From Certhia americana (Eukaryota; Chordata; Aves; Passeriformes; Certhiidae): 64,000 nt of DNA. The stretch is taken from the NCBI GenBank assembly GCA_018697195.1, contig CM031879.1, forward strand, positions 43,512,704-43,576,703. The letters are read 5' to 3'. Below the pieces are notes generated by a model, which saw only the letters and a list, made by a program, of their open reading frames with translations, was not told where the DNA came from and made no database searches. Positions 12,701 to 28,168 of this stretch are shown piece by piece. Made by a program: the position numbers and the translations under genes. Positions within the stretch are counted from its first letter, which is position 1. Every line of letters begins with the position of its first letter.

Positions 12701-15700
12701 GAAAACCTCTTTTCCACCTGAAGCAAATGTATTTGATGTTGTTGATGAACATTGGAGTTGCATGGGAAATGAAACTTCAGGAATTTTATAAGGTATTAGA
12801 TTTATATTTATCTAATGCTCATGACTGACACTTGTGGTAAATGATGCCGGTTGTTAGATAGAAAGTCCACTGTTTTGGTTGCATTTAATTATTTTTTTTT
12901 TAATCCATTCTTTCTGTACCATTTAAACCAGAGTACACTCTCCATTAACTTCAGCAGGTGGAGGATCATGCCCTTGCATCATAATTTTATTGAGCTTCAT
13001 TAGCTTCATTGGAAAAAGTGTTCACATGGACCCTGGAAATGTTTTATTTTTCAGAGGAAACAGACTAAATTATGATTATGTCTAGGGAATGATGAAGAAG
13101 ACTTTAAAGCAGAGCAGATACCAAAAGATGTTGTTTGCATTAGTGGCAAGTGCTGGAAAGGTTTACATAGTATAATTCTCACTTGATGGCTGGGTGTTTC
13201 CAAGATGGAAGGTGTTTCCAAGCCATTGCTGTTACTTGTCAGTCTGTTCTATGAGTAAAGCAAAATTTCTGACTGTTCTTGTGGAAATGACTGAAAATAC
13301 CTGTGAAATTAAGAAAAAAATCTGAAAATTTACCATCTTCTGTAGAAGCTCATCTAATTTTAATGTATGCTGTGGGTTCAAATTTATGTTCCTTAGTCAG
13401 TAAGCTAATCTGAAAGAGTTTAATTGGGAAGTACCTATTACCCTTTCCCTCAGTGGGTCTGAGCTTTCAAACCTATGCAAATTCATATCAGTCTTGTAAA
13501 AATTATCTTAGAAAACCCAAGCAAAATTCAATGGGCATATTTCCCTCAGGATCCACCATACTGATTACAAAAAATATCCATGCTTAATACTGAGTTTATG
13601 CTTACATCTTCGCAGCTTATCATGAAAGAGATTCAGGGTATACATTCATGTGGAACCAGTGAGGTTGCAAGTGCTTACAGCTCTGATAAATTTTGTAACA
13701 GCTTGCATTTACAGCAAACTCTGCTTTGCACTTCTGACAAAAATACATATGTAACTCCCAGGGCATAACACGTGTGTTCATTTTCTCACCACACATGCAA
13801 ATCTGATGCATGAGACTTGACAGTGTACAACAGAACATTTCCTATTTTGAACTAGTTCTACTAACACTCTGTCACCTTCTGTAATAACCCTTTACCTTTC
13901 TTAGGGTGAATTACAAATGTTTGACTCATGAAAAGTTGACAGTGCCATGCAACACTGATTTCTTGTCATTACCATCAGCTGCATGATCCTATAATGTAGA
14001 ATAGCAGCTGGAACTCAACTGCAAAATAGACCACACAGTTGGCTTTTGGGACCTCCTACGTAAGTGTTGTGAAATTCCTACGGAGTGTGACGTCCTTTTT
14101 TTTTTTCTTTTTTTTTCTTAAGAAGGTATAACTTTTTTACAAGTGGTGTTACTGTTTGCTTTCTATTAGGCTTGTAAAATTGTAACTGTCACAGTCTCAA
14201 TAGAAGTTTATTTTCCTTTTATCGTTTAACTTAAATTTCGCGGTGGTGGAAACTTGACCTGATTTTTCATCAGGTTGAAGATCAAATTCTTTTACAAATT
14301 AAAAGGGACAAGATTAGATTAAGTTCCCTATTTTTGGAGAAACTCAGTAATGTTAACATTTCTTCATTTCCTGTATCAAATTTCTGATGCCTTCAGAAAG
14401 GAGGGTTAACAGCATTGCCATCAGAAATGAGTGCAGGAGTGGCAGGGGAGATCTCATGGGTATTTTTAAATCCATGACAGAATGGTGAAGGCAGTAGGAG
14501 ATGTATATTTTCTTTAATACCCACCTTATTGTAGACCTCTGTTTTCTTATTTCAGTTTTACAGTCAAGGAGCTGTTAAATTTTGTCCCTTCTGTTCTCTT
14601 ATGTTTAAACATGTGTGTTTCCATGCAAAATTACTGACATCTTTAGTATCTCGCCCTTTTCACCAAGAATGCTCTTTTGCACATGATAAAAAGCTGTTCC
14701 TCTTACTGAAACAGAGCTCATATGCCAGGCTCACTTGAAGTGTCTGGAAAGACAGCATGATTGTTTTACCACAATTAATCAGCTGGTTGTCTTAGGCATT
14801 TAGAGACCTGTTTGCTTCTCTTTGACCTTGTATGTATCTGAGGTCTTAAAATTCATACTTTTAGAGCTTTCTGGGAACCACAGGCAGGACCCAGAAGACA
14901 GTGTCCCGTTTATATCCAACGCAGAATCAGCAGGTTTCATCGGAAGAATGGAATTCAGAAAGTGGTGCAACAGAAGCCCTGATCTGGGAGCCCTGTGCTG
15001 CTCCCTGCTGTGGCCAGCATGTTGTCTCTGCAGTCAGTGGTGCTGATGCTCTCCTGGAGGGAGGAATAACTGCAGCTTGCTTGTTGTGGATGCTGGGTTT
15101 ATCAAGCCCTGCTACTTAAAAGCATTGTTTATTAAACCAGCCAAACAAGGGAATTAAACAGATTATAGGCTTATGTTAGAGCAAGTGAAAGACAGAAAGC
15201 GTGTAATTGGAAGGTGGAGTGTTTTGACAGCTTCTGCAGATGGCAATAGACAGAACGGAGGATTGGGTTCCTAAAATGGAACTTTTTTTTTTTTTTTTAA
15301 ATAAGGATCAAATAATTCTAGCAGCTCTTTCAAGGGTATTGTATTTTTCATGAAATGTATGTCTGCATCTCTTTCTAGGTATTGGTTATGAAAATTTTAC
15401 TTGGCCTTTTTTTTCTTCCTCTTCATGATCCAGAACATTTTGTGAGCAATACTGTTGTTCATTTTCTATACTAATTTTTGAAGTAATGCTCTGATTTTAC
15501 TGGTTTTGCAATGCAGTGTTATCTAGAAGGATCAGGAATTCAGTATTTCCTCAAAAACTTTCTGTTATTTTGTCACTCAGCAATGTTTTCATATTCGGTA
15601 TCACATCTGATGCAAAATATTTCAATGGAAGATTGTTTCAGAATACTTATTTTTCAGAAACTTATATAAACATAAAAATAATACAGTGAAGAATTCATAT

Positions 15701-18700
15701 TTACATGCTTTTGTCTTTTGCCTTTTAAAAACCAAAAGGATCTCCTGAGGGATATGCTTGTCTACATCTATTTTCTCTCCAGCATATGAAATGACAGGCT
15801 ATACAAAGTGCCCAAATATTAATTTCTGTGGCATGTCTGTGTATTCATCTGTCAACCTTCAGTGAATTTTCTGGTTTTCTATTAGCTTGTCCCAAACTGC
15901 TGGCAAGCTAAATTTCTCTAACAGACATCAATTCACTGCATTAAACTCCTATTCTACTCTGCAAGACATATTGATTATTTTTTTCTCAGCAAAGTGACAA
16001 ATACCATTTTCATGACAATAATAGAGATTGATTACAATTTTATGGAACAGAGAAGGAGCCAATATTGCTGAAAGAACCTTGAGGCTTATAAAAAATTGGA
16101 AAAAAGATCGTTTGAATTAATAAAAAAAAATAATTAATTCATCTGTTGCTGATGAAGCTGAAGTATTTTTGATATAATCAAAACTACAGTAAATGCACGA
16201 TCATTGCTGAAGTGAGGCAGATTTAAATGTGTTTGTAACATTTGGTGCCTGAAATCACTTGAAGAAATGCTATTAATCCATTTTGAAGGGCTCAGTCTAT
16301 GAACTCTACAAAACTTTTATAGTTTTACCCATGCCTGTAGGTATGCATGATGACATATGTGTGATCATGCTGTGTTATTTTGATCATTGGAAGTTAAACC
16401 TGAAAGAATGAGGGAAATATTGTTGGGTTTTGTATGGGGGCATCTATGGTAAACCTAAAAGGAAATAAATTTATTTTGTTTTTTTTTTTTATTCATTTCA
16501 TTTGCATATCACGTAATTTTCTTTGCTGGAGATTATGAACTGCAGGTCGAGCTCCTTTACCCTTCTCTCACACTTTATCCACTCTAAATGAAGTTGGACC
16601 GAGACAGTGAGGGATCAAGATGAGACTTGAGTATTTAAATTGACCTAGAGTTTGTTTATTCATGACATGGTGTCAAAGTAAAGTATAATAACAGAATTCA
16701 TGCAGGGTATAACAACATATGCAGTTTACATGTGCTTTTATGTATTATATTTAAACAAAACAAAACCTATTAATGGATACCTTCATATAAGGGAGTTTTC
16801 TGTATGTGATATGACTGTAAAATTCACCTCACATTCAGCAACGTTGTATTAATTAGATATATATATATTTTTTTTTACCTCAGAATATATTATTCTGATT
16901 TATGATTAATTGAAAAGCCACGGTTATATTACAGTGTATGTAATACTTTTAAATAACCTGGAAAGTAAGACAGAGAAGAAAAAGTTATACAAATAATTCT
17001 AGTCTCTGAAATGACACTTTCTTTTGCATTTAGTTTATTCTCTGATTTTCTCCATCAAGAAATATGAGGACTATACAGTTTTAGCCTAGGAAGTGAAATT
17101 CAGAAAAGTAGGTTTACGAGATAAGCCAGAGTCATATCCTAAACTAATTAATTCTGTGTTTCTTGCACATGTGAACATGTAAGTACAACTTGGAAAATTT
17201 TACTCCTGCCTTCATATAAAAGGTTGTAAATTATTACAGTTCTTATTTAGTGTTGAACACTGAACATAAACCTGGTTCGAGGCAGACACAAGAGATGTTT
17301 CAGAATTAGGTGTGAGGGTGCACTTTTTGCGTCGTTTGGCATAATTACAAGTATGTCCAAATATTTGGGGTTTTTTTACAGTTCCATATTAAATATAAAG
17401 CTTATAAAGGATTCTTGTTGTGAGATTTTTTCTTTTACTTGAAAGAGTGAGATAATGCATTGTTTGCCTTCTACTAATTCTATATACATATTCTCACATA
17501 TAATTTAAAAAAATGCAGAGCATGTAGTATTCAAATGGAAAAGCAGATCAAATAAATGAGTACACACATCCCACCGTGAAATTGCATAGGAGCCTAGTGG
17601 TTAAATTAACAATAGAGACAATTTCTGTATTTGACTTATCATGACCTTCTGAACTCTTCACATACTACTCTAAACTTTTCAGTAAACTTTCAACAGAAAA
17701 TTTATTTTAATAGTTTATGGAAAACTGTTGAGCAGGAGAAGGTAAAATCATTACCTCATCATAAAAAGGAATGTTTATGACCTTTTAAATGACAGCTGTA
17801 GGACCGAAACAGCTGGGTAAACAGGTTGAAATATTTCAAAGTGGCAATTCTGTCCTGGGAGAAAAGTGTTTGAAATGTCTCTATGAAGTCAGTTGTGATT
17901 TGGTCTGAATATATTGTGGTTTGCATGTATGTTTATGCCCCAAGAAATCAGGCAATTGGCACTGTTAAAGATTTAGGAACAATCTCAGTTTTCCTTAAAT
18001 TTTCTGAAGAAAGCTCTGTCTGGATGAGATTGAGGGGTTACAGTTAGACTTATGTGGAAGAGAAGAGGATCCTGTGACTCCTTAGGTCAGCTGTAGTGCT
18101 GTACAGGTGCGGATACTCTGCCACGAGCAAGGTGGAGCTGCTCTTGGAGGAAGCAGCTGCTGATCAGCCCTTAAGCACCCACATTACTTTCACATGGAAA
18201 CAAGGGGGTAGTCTTGGTGCTGCACTTCCCAAAGCCAGAGAATGACAAGAGATGTCCCCATCCCATACCTCAACCTTGCTCCTCAAAGCATGGGGAATGT
18301 GGGCTCTGTGGTGAAACACGGGCATGGTGAACTCACTGCAGTTCAATCTGCATGGCCATCCACAGTGTGCTTTAGCATCTGATTTAGGATACATCTGTGG
18401 TAATGTGTAATATCTTCAGTGATGCATTTCACTGCTGTATTCCAGTACAAAATTCTAAGTTCAGAAGTGTTCTGCCAACAAACAGTGTATTAATAACAGT
18501 ATTGTGCTTCCATGCCATTTTGTGAAGCAGGAAAATTCAGTGACAATTAAATGGTGTCAGAAAATAGTTAAAATGCCCTCTGTGACTTTTTGCTAGATTT
18601 GTTTTTAGCTAAGTAATTCTATTTGACTGTACAAGATCAGACAATTGCTTCTGAAAATTATTTTAAATATTGTCAGCAACTTGAACGTATGCAATCACAA

Positions 18701-21700
18701 GTAATGTATCACCAATTGGACAACATGTGAAATTCCTCATAGGAACACTGGCTGAATTTTGTTTCAATGTCCTCATTTTGACTTGAGATGCTGAAAGCAG
18801 CACTAGAAATGCTGCTTTAAACTGTGTTACACAAATTAATATTTTTAACTGATTTTGGAAGTGTATTGAGAGAATATGCTTGTTTCTGATTTTAATTTCC
18901 ACTTTGAAATATACATTGATTTGAAATCATTAAAACTGAATATAATGCTTGTACGTGATTGATGATTAAATTATCATTGCATTTGCTAATTTTTTAATAT
19001 CCTGCCTTTGTAGTGAAATCTTTAAGTATTTATCCAGATTAGGGACTGTGGGAGGAAGCCCTCCTTTCATGCAGTAGGTGAAGGACTCTTAAATCAGTCC
19101 CTGGAGTTATTTAACGGTTACCAATTACTCCTGCATTGTAAACAATCAAAGTGCTTGTATCTGCAGGCGGTAGATAACCTGAAAATCAAATATATCAGCT
19201 CTGCCCAGATCCTTGAGGAGATTGTCCTGTCAGCTAAAACAAGAATAAAAGATGTGATTGTAAATAACATTTGTGGGACAAGCAGGTTAGTAACATTCAT
19301 TTGAAAAATAAATATGGGTCCACCTGTAGCCCACAGTGGACATTAATTGTACATCTGTCAGAAAGCAAAGCCTTAAGAAATGTGCAAGCTTTGCTTTGTT
19401 TTAAGTTATGGTTTGCCTTCTTATGATATGAGGGCGTCCCTGATCTGTTCTTTGCAAGGAGATGTAATGGATAGCACTGATCCTGTCAGAGGTGTTGGAA
19501 ACCTCTGCAGTTTGGATTCCTTGAGTCATGGAGTAACTGCAAGCCCTACATTTTCTTTTTTTGTTTTGAGTGGGCTGTGTTTATGGCTACATGGATGTCA
19601 TAGGGATTTTACTTTAATGTAAGAGTTAATCAATTAATTAATTAAATTGAATAGCATTTCACCTGTTAATTTTTTTCTAGTTTTGTTCTTGTTACCAATG
19701 ATAAGATAAACTAGTCATCAGCTATAAATTTTGATTGAAATGTCTCCATTTCTATCCAGAAAGTCAATGAGAAAAATTAAGGTTTTTATTTAACCTTATT
19801 TTAAATGCCGCCAGTGTTAGAAATAATACAAATTCTACTGACCCTTAAAACTAATCCCACAGCACTGAAGTTATTAGAGATTTGGCTAGTTAACACAAGT
19901 GCTGGAGTACAAAAAAGAGCTTCCAAACCAGTAATATTGTGACAGATAGATTCATTGAGACTATTAGGCTGATTGTGCTATATATGGATGGTTGTGTTGA
20001 TAGTTTAAGTGCTAAGCTTTTTTCTTTTATTTTGAGAGAGTGAGAAGGTGGTAATAACAACTTCTTTATAGCCATTTGTGGTGGAAATATTTGGAAAATA
20101 AATGAAATGGAGGGGAAAGAGCAAATCTGTTAGCTGTTATTTTCTTGTATTGACTCTTTTTTTCCTCTTAAAGATAGCTATTTAGTCCATTAGTGGGTTT
20201 CTTTCCCCATGCAGGCTGGCTTCCTGTAGGTTTCACTGTGGAGTAGCAGGTGTACAATTCCAAAGTGTCTTTACAAGTGGCTCAGCAGGGCTTCCTGTGC
20301 CATACATTCACTGGAGACAGCTCATCTGTTTAATCCTTATGTTTTAGTCAACCTTTCTTATTATGCGGACTGGGCTCCCATGCTCAGCTGGATTTTGACT
20401 CCCAGAATGAATTGATGGAGCTCTTTGATCTTTGCTGTGTATTGCATCTGTTTCATCTTTCATCTTAATGCATGATCTTCCTAACTTCTAGCTAATGCTT
20501 TATTTTGTTTATTTTAACTTTTTCCACTCGAATACATCAATTTTACTTTGTTCTTTTAGCAAGACTTTTTATTTTCAATGAACTTGATTGCACAGCTTTA
20601 ACATTATGATAATTATGTTGGTATGGGTATTTAAAACGCAGACAAAGACATGGACAGCCATGTTGTTTTCAGGGTTGGCACTTTGCATTTTAGAGCCTTG
20701 ATAGGAATCCTTAAAAGGGATTAGAGTAATTTTTTGCAAACTTACAGATTATTGCATCTGGTGATATTGGTGATAAATAGTGGGCATGCCAAAGAAATAG
20801 GTTGTGGCAGTACACACATTTGGAGCAGCCTGCTACTGGGTTTCTACACCTGAACTACAGTGGTATTGAGCACTAATGGCCAGAGCTGGAATAATGCAGA
20901 ACTTTCTTGAGATACACCACCTTGAAAACCTGACACATGGGCATAAATATTTAAGCTCATCCCTTCTAAACTGTTAATTAAATCAGCTCCTTAAGAACTA
21001 TTAAGAAGTTTTACATTTTCTTAACTGTGGGTTTATTCTACTCCAGGCAGTTTTGATTTAAAGACAGGCAAAATTCCATATTCTAACTCAGTTAAATGCT
21101 GAGCCACAGTTACGTTTTGGGTTATCTTTTTTTTAACCCAATCCTAAATTTAAGTGTGACAACCAGCAAGGGATTACTCTTTTTCAAATGAAGCCACCAA
21201 ATTAACAATTTTCATTATACTTTTTATTTGAAACTAGCACCACCAACAGAGCATTTTCTAATGGTATGATTGATCCCTCTACTCATACAATAGAGTTTAA
21301 ATTCTGTTCTTAAAATGATTTAAATCAGTGTTCAGCTTTAAGTGAGAGTAGAAATCTAATTTTTCTCATGATCAATAATGCTGGAGTGGAAAGAGCATTT
21401 TCAAATGAGCAAAGAGGTCTATGGCAGCAAAACTCCTGAGTCTTTTCCCATAGAAGGTTTGCTCTATTTCACGGTGGTCCAGCACCTTACATGTAAGGCA
21501 TACTCAGAGCTATTCCCTGTTTTTCTGCATATATGCGTCATAGTTTTTCCCTATGGGAATAGCCAGCATTTGGACATTAAAGTTTTTGTTGGTTTTTTTG
21601 TTTTTTTTTTAGTGCTCTTTCTCTGGAGAGGGTTTCTTATGCAGAGCTTCCAGTTCCCTGTTGATTGTTGTGTGATGGGGAAACCTACATTTAAAAATGG

Positions 21701-24700
21701 AGATGGATCCCCCAGCAGTCTTCCTTTGGTCAATGACAAATCACCCATTCAGTCACATTACAGGGGAATCTTTTAGTATCCTAGTGCAAATACCATATTT
21801 ATAAGTGAGGGGAAAAAAGCATAAAACAGTAACTTTTGGGAAAGAACAATAATTCTACTTTTGAACTTAGGCTTTATTTAAAAGGAACAATATTCTCACA
21901 AAATTACTTATTTTAGGTTTGATTTCACTGTGGTATAGGTAGATAACACTGTTGAAAGTGATAATTTCTGTAATGAAGAAGTATAAAAAGACATGGATCT
22001 GCCAGAATACAATGATATCTGCTGTTGCTGCAAAAGAAATAATTTGATACTTTTTGCCTGATATAATAAATATCTTTCCCCCAAACACGCAAACTAAGCC
22101 CCCCCATTCCCCTCTCTCCAATCCTAAACTATGCTTCTCTGGCTGTTAGATCATTTTCTTTCAGGTACTTTTGGACATAAGACTCTGCAAGAGCTCTCTG
22201 TCATCTAATACTGAAAAGAATAGATCACTGATATTGATGTGAAAACCAGTTTAAAAATATACAAGGAAGAAATTTAGAATTTGAAAAAAAATGATGACTG
22301 ACTTGGTCTCCTTATTTTTTTTTAAATTGTCTTTGGAGCTGTTGGCTTTTTACCGCTCTGAAATGAATCAATTGTGGAGTATTATCTGTCAGGATATTAA
22401 CTATTTGTATTGAAAAAAGCTCATTAAGTGAATTTAGAAAATTATTAATATCCTGGATACCTGTGTTGGGCAGTTTCACAATTTGAGACCTATTATCGTA
22501 GAATCCAGACTCAAAATGTAACTACATTATCTCTATACTTTATTTTTAATGAATTTTAATCAGACAATTTTAGTGATTTATGTTGTTGGATTTTGGTTCT
22601 TTTCCTGTCTTTTGGGTGTTTGGCTTATGTCACTTTGATTGGATCATTGAAGTTACAACTTTTCTAATGGGTCATGTACCAGAGTTTGTTTCTGCCACGT
22701 TATTAGTATTTTACGTGTTTCAATTTTATTCAGACAAAATGGATAATTTTATGAGACTACTTCAGCTGTAAGTGCATTTTTTATTTTGGGGAAAAATGTA
22801 AAATGACACATTAAACATAAGTACCATATAATCTAAAGAGATTGTGTTGCTGTAGCATGGCAATATGTTTTCTTCAATGTATTTGTATTTGTCTCCAGAA
22901 TAAGCATTTGTTGAATTCAGTTGTTATTTTGTTCCATGTGTGTGTGTCTGCCATCCCATTTCCAGTTTACTGCAGGTGAGAACTTTTGCATAGGAGATGC
23001 CTTCAGGCTGTAGAAAAGGCTTTTTAACCACAGCATTGGGAATGAGTTTCCTATAAAACAGTGCAAACACTGCCTTTAGGGAGAACTATTACTAGATCCT
23101 GGAGTAGTGGTGCTCAGATGTCTTACTTGACCTAGTGAAAGGCTCTCTGGGAAGCTGATTTATATGCTGTCATTTCATTAGGACAATGCAAGTTTTTATT
23201 GCCTCATCTTTACAGAATGATACAACCCCCAGCCCACTCCAAATACAGAATTTCAGAATTTTTAGTCTGAATGTTAATGAAGAGCTTGCTTTTTTAAAAA
23301 TAGGCAAACAAATAGTTTAAGACAGTTAAATTTTTTTTAGAATTCAGCTCAGTTTGATTCCCACGAGCATTTCTGGTTTAAAGATATATTGTCAGTTATT
23401 TAACTGTGCACCCTCAGTACTGATTTTTTGAGTCATTCTGTTATGTAGATAACAGAATTGAAATTCTTATCAAACATGTTGGATTCAGCCGTCCTGGCTT
23501 TGTGCTAAGTTAACTTCCGTGCTATGAGTGGGTAGAAGCTCAGGGCGTACATCAGGAATGAAAATTGCTCCTTACTTGCCCTTACATTCTTTTCTTAGAC
23601 ACCTGCTACTGGACATTGTCAAAGGCGGGATGTTGATGTATATATATGCAATGTCTATATTCCTAATGGTCAGTTTAAGAAGAGATATGCCTGACTACTA
23701 GTGCAGGTAACAAAACAGCAGAGCATTGGTGAAAGGCAGTGGCAAGGAAAAAACATTTGCAGCTTTCAGTCCTGTTGGCATCTGGCCACAGCAGGACAGA
23801 ACAGAAGTCCTTTAGTTCATGGGTCCTGGCAATATTAAAGTGGGATAAAACTGGACCTGTTCAGCATGCTGAAGGTGAAGAAATGGTCTTTTCCCCCTTT
23901 TTATTTCTTTGTCAGTTCCTAGAATATAGTCAAGATTTTTTTCCTTGCAATGCATTAATATTTCACCTCTGCTCTTTCTGTGCTAAGGATTGACACAACA
24001 TGTGGCCTCTTCACATCTGCCTCATGGCACTTCCCCCTCGAGAAGCTATGTGTGCCCTTTGCTTTGTTCTGCACTGTGAAACTTTATTATTTCATTATTT
24101 TCAGTGGAATATATATGCAGTTGATACTGCAGGCCAACTGCTTAAAACAAAATTAAAAAGAAAAAATATCCATGGCTATTTCAGGTGCATATGACATGCC
24201 AAAATGAGAAACCATACATTAGGTCTCTGTAGTTGTGTAGGCTTTTTCTTGGAGGAGGGGAAATCAGTGAGTGAGAGGATCAGTGTGTCACCAAGTCTTC
24301 AAAGCCCCTGTTTTAAGGAAGAGCTTCACTGCAGACAGGTTTCGGTCCTTGGACCCAGGCTCTGCTACATGTGTTCCCTAAAAACTCTGTACTGGTACTA
24401 GTGTACTCTCCTGCACTGGCTTTGTGCCCTTGTGTTACACTTTTCCTTCTCCTAGTCTGTGTTTTTCAGCAAAATCAAACATGTAGGCTCCGTATTAATT
24501 GGCAGCCACTGAGCATTAAAAGTTAATTTAAAAGCCCACTGGATTGCAGTGTGAAGAGTGCTCCTTTCATTATATTGTTCATTATTTTAAAAGTATAATT
24601 TACATATATTATTGCTTAATTTCACTTAATTTTTTGTAATGAGGTACTGAATGGAAGATTTACAGGATTTATGAGAGTACAATGGAAGGTTTATTAAATA

Positions 24701-25420
24701 GACAATTTTAAAGTTAAGCTTACGAATAGGTTGTTTATTTTGGTTTTTTCTTTAGATAATGGATCCTACTCTTTTCTATACTTTCTACATTGGATCTTTG
24801 GGATTTTTGGGAGGGCTTTTGTTTCTTTTGATGTTTTGGGTTTTCTTTCCCCCAATATTCTGTGTTCTAAGAATGTAGCAAATACTGTGGAAATCCTGGT
24901 GTAATCTTGTCTTTACCAAAATAAACCACTCTTTTGAGCCTGTACCACCATCATTATGTCCATTGCTTACATTTTTTTTTTCTTTTTTAAGTGAATATAC
25001 CTTCAGTTAACCTGGCCTATCCTGTGTTTTATTTCCCTCCGTTCTAATGAAATCCTTCTTTTACCTGACCCTGAGTTTACTCCATTACTACTTATTTTCC
25101 TTTTCTCCTCCTGTATCAAGTGTGTTGTCTAGTTGCTTCTGTGGAGATCTTTGTGCACTTCCTTTGTGTATTCCCCTTGATATGTTTCCTTTTCTCTGAA
25201 CTTCTTATAGGATGAAGGATTTGGTAATTCTAATATTTTTATCTCGATGGACAGAGGAAAAAAAAAGTCAAATATGGCTGATTTTTCAAAAGGCTTAAGA
25301 AATTGGGGTCCAGAATACTCAAAGGATATTCCCTGCCCTCCTGTAGAAGTTACATCTCTAATTCTTGCAATTTGGATCATCTCGTAATTTTTACTATTTA
25401 TTTTAATTTTTCCTCAGACA
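9721..25420. other. AT-rich DNA without recognised genes
   Basis: No exon or domain recognised on either strand. Somewhat GC-richer islands at about 11.62-11.93 kb, 14.88-15.12 kb and 18.08-18.38 kb contain short frames with no family match. T tracts lie at 14096-14118 and 15282-15298. The 132-codon frame at 21378-21776 looks like chance. The upstream stem exons of the DNAH pseudogene would be expected in this stretch or beyond the window, but I could not pick any out. Confidence 0.55.
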
Positions 25421-25505
25421 GTTCATAGATAAATAGAATAGTTCAATTTGGAAGAGACATCCTGAGGTCTACTAGTCCAGCTTCCTGCTTCAAGCAGGGT
25501 TAAAA
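25421..25505 (-). mobile_element. Diverged CR1 LINE 3' tail fragment (reverse orientation)
   Basis: TTCATAGATAAATAGAATAG followed by TTTGGAAGAGACATCCTGAG and CTAGTCCAGCTTCCTG...TCAAGCAGGG matches the reverse complement of the CR1 3' end ('GAATAGTTTGGGTTGGAAGGGACC...TCTAGTCCAACTCCCCTG...AGCAGGG'). It is more diverged than the copy at 43.1 kb. The element may extend as degenerate sequence to about 25650. Confidence 0.72.
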
Positions 25506-25649
25506 CTGAATTCAGACCAGTTTTGCAATCTCTGTGGGAGCTAATACAGAGAGCTAGGACATCCATTCAGCGTATAACTTGTTCCACCAGTATCGAAGTA
25601 TGAAAATGGGTATAATAATTCATGCTCAGCAGATTCCTGTCATGCTCCC

Positions 25650-28168
25650 CATCCTAGTGATGACAGAAAAGAGCATAGTGACAAGTCCAGTTGCCTTATT
25701 TATTATAGCTGAAGGTGGGTAAAGTTAATTCCATAGTTTTCCACTGTGAACTTTGAAGTAATGGAAAGCAAAAAAAGTGAGAATAAGAGGAAAGCATGAT
25801 GTAATTGTTGAAAACAGGCAGAAACATGTTCTGCTGGGATCCCAGGTTTGATCCTCTGTTCCTGCTTCTTTAAAATAATTGGCCAGGTCAAACTGAATCT
25901 GTCAGAAACCATCCTGTTTGTTTTCCAGTTTTGCCAGCTCAGATCTGTTCTGACAGCTTAGAAACCTAGTCAGGTCTGCTCTGGTGGCTGACTGGAGATA
26001 CTGCTAGGGATATGATGATTTAATCTGATGATTTTGGTTAACCAGGAAAATGAATCGGTAGTCACAGCAGCCTCCTGCTTTTGCGTCCTTCCCAAGTCAC
26101 TCATTCATTTGCTATGCTCAGTTATTTCTTTTTGCCTTAAATCTCTGCACTAAACCCAAGACTATTTCTTCACATTTAGCTGCTGCCTAAATAAAACAAG
26201 ATCTGGTTTGAATAAAGTAATAGAAATGAGAGCAAATAATTCATGAAGGTCTTCCTTCTGAGTAAAATCCTCTTGGTGGTAGATATTTTAATAAAGTGAA
26301 TTAGTCAGGAGTTTCTAGCAGTGTCTGTCATTGCATTGGTGAAAATGTGTTGTGGAGGTACTTGAGTCAGATCTCAATTTGTTAATAATTTGGATATAGG
26401 ATGCAAAACAGAACTGGTGTATCCTTCAATATCTGCCTGAGAAGCTGTTTAAATACTTCAGTCACCCAAAATGAATGAAATAATGACATCACATTTAAGA
26501 ATGTAATTTATTTTCTTGTCCTCATCCTTTCCAACAAATACCAGAAAGCAATTAGCTGTGTTTAATAGTGAACTATAAACACCATTACTATTCCTGTATT
26601 CAGCCTCTAAAACTTTCCAAATGAGGAAGTCACACAGAGGAAAAATTTGACTTCTGAAAGGCAAAGAAGGTTCTGCAACACTTTAATTTCAAGAGAGCAA
26701 GGTCAGGATGTAATTGTTACTCCCACTAGCTGCTATTTTCTAACTGTAGGTATTTTCCGTTTGCATTTCAAGGAAGCATAAAAATTTCAGCTGAACTGCA
26801 TGTGAAAACTTTCAAGAAAAATTGTATTGTTTCTAGTAGATTTATTAAAAACAGAGACAATTTTATGCTGTAAAGTCCACAAAATATTCTTCATGATTGA
26901 GGCAGTATTGCTGGATACCACCTTAAATATTAAACTAGCTTTCACTTACTGGGAACTAAACAGAAGATCACTTTTTCTGAAAAGATATGGCTTTGGAAAA
27001 GCAAGTGCCAGGGCAGCCAATGAGTCCAAAACTGATTATGAAAATTTTTGCACATCCTTATAAATTTGTATTCATTGATTATTATACTCTATTTGGTTAA
27101 AAGGAACAGTCGGCAGGCATTTCGAAACATATGAAGTTAGTTGGTAGGGGGTTTTGTACCAGAATGCATTATTCTGATAGCTTTTATTCTATTTTAACTT
27201 TTGTTTCTACCTCATATAAACTGCCTTCCACTACTTGGCAGTGCATTTGGTTTGTAAAAAATGGTCTTACAGTAAGAGCGTGTGATTGCTTAATGCTGCT
27301 CTAAATGAAAAGCCCCAATATATTCCTGTTTCTAGAGCAATGGTGAAAGTCAGCTCAGAAGTCAGCTCAGATTCTGTTAGGAGGCTTTTATATTCTGGGT
27401 TTGTAACATGTTTGTGTGTTTAACCTTCTCAAAGCATAGGCTTCACTTGTGGGGTTTTATGTACGATCAAACTAGTTGAGAGGAAGATGTATACAGAGAA
27501 GCCTTTAATGGTGGCTAACTGCTTCTGTGGGCCCAATTAAGTCTATCCAACTGTGAAAGAGTCCCCAGAGTAACGGTGTGGTCTGCTTGCTTGGATTTTC
27601 TGAGGTGGGGGGAAGGCGGCCTGGAATAAGGGAATATCCAATGCGGCTTTGCAGAAAAAAAATTTTAAGTTTTCTTAGGGAACCACCCCCTGCCCCCCCC
27701 CAAAAAAAAAAAAAAACAAACCCAAGAAACTCAACACAAAACAAAACTAAAAAAAGAGCAGCCATCCAGCTTTTGGTACGCAGTAATAACAAAGGTTGAG
27801 GTCAGCTTTATGTATGCACTGCATTCTAGACTTTACACTGTAGTAACTGTGCCTGAGATCTGGATGCGTTGTTGATCCAAAATCAATCTTGTTGCTCCTC
27901 AGAAGGCAATGAGAGATAATAAGTACTATTCACCTGATTGCCTTCCTGTTCTGAGACAGCTGGTGACGCTTGTCTTCCTGATAACCAGGAGTTTCAGATC
28001 TAAGGCAGGGATAAAGAAAAGCTGGGAGCTTGCTGAATCTAAATTTGACAGTCGATGGCTGTGTAGAGGGTCAGGAGGGATAGAATCTGTGACACGTATA
28101 AGAAAGGAACAAAATTTATCTGCTCTGGTTGCAATGATTAGATGTCTCTTTGTCTGGCTTTCTTACAG
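25650..28168. other. AT-rich DNA upstream of pseudogene exon A
   Basis: No exon recognised. The + frame at 27909-28175 (88 codons) runs up to the acceptor of exon A but shows no dynein similarity and is best read as intron. A C/A homopolymer pair lies at 27.69 kb. Confidence 0.55.
27684..27716. repeat. C-rich run followed by A15
   Basis: CACCCCCTG, then nine C (27693-27701) directly followed by fifteen A. The opposite strand is T15G9. Length here is likely unstable or mis-called. Confidence 0.9.

Noticed and set aside
21378..21776. 132-codon + strand open frame with a hydrophobic run
   Set aside because: The hydrophobic part comes from a T tract (GTTTTTTTTTTAGTG); no family match and no promoter or exon signals.
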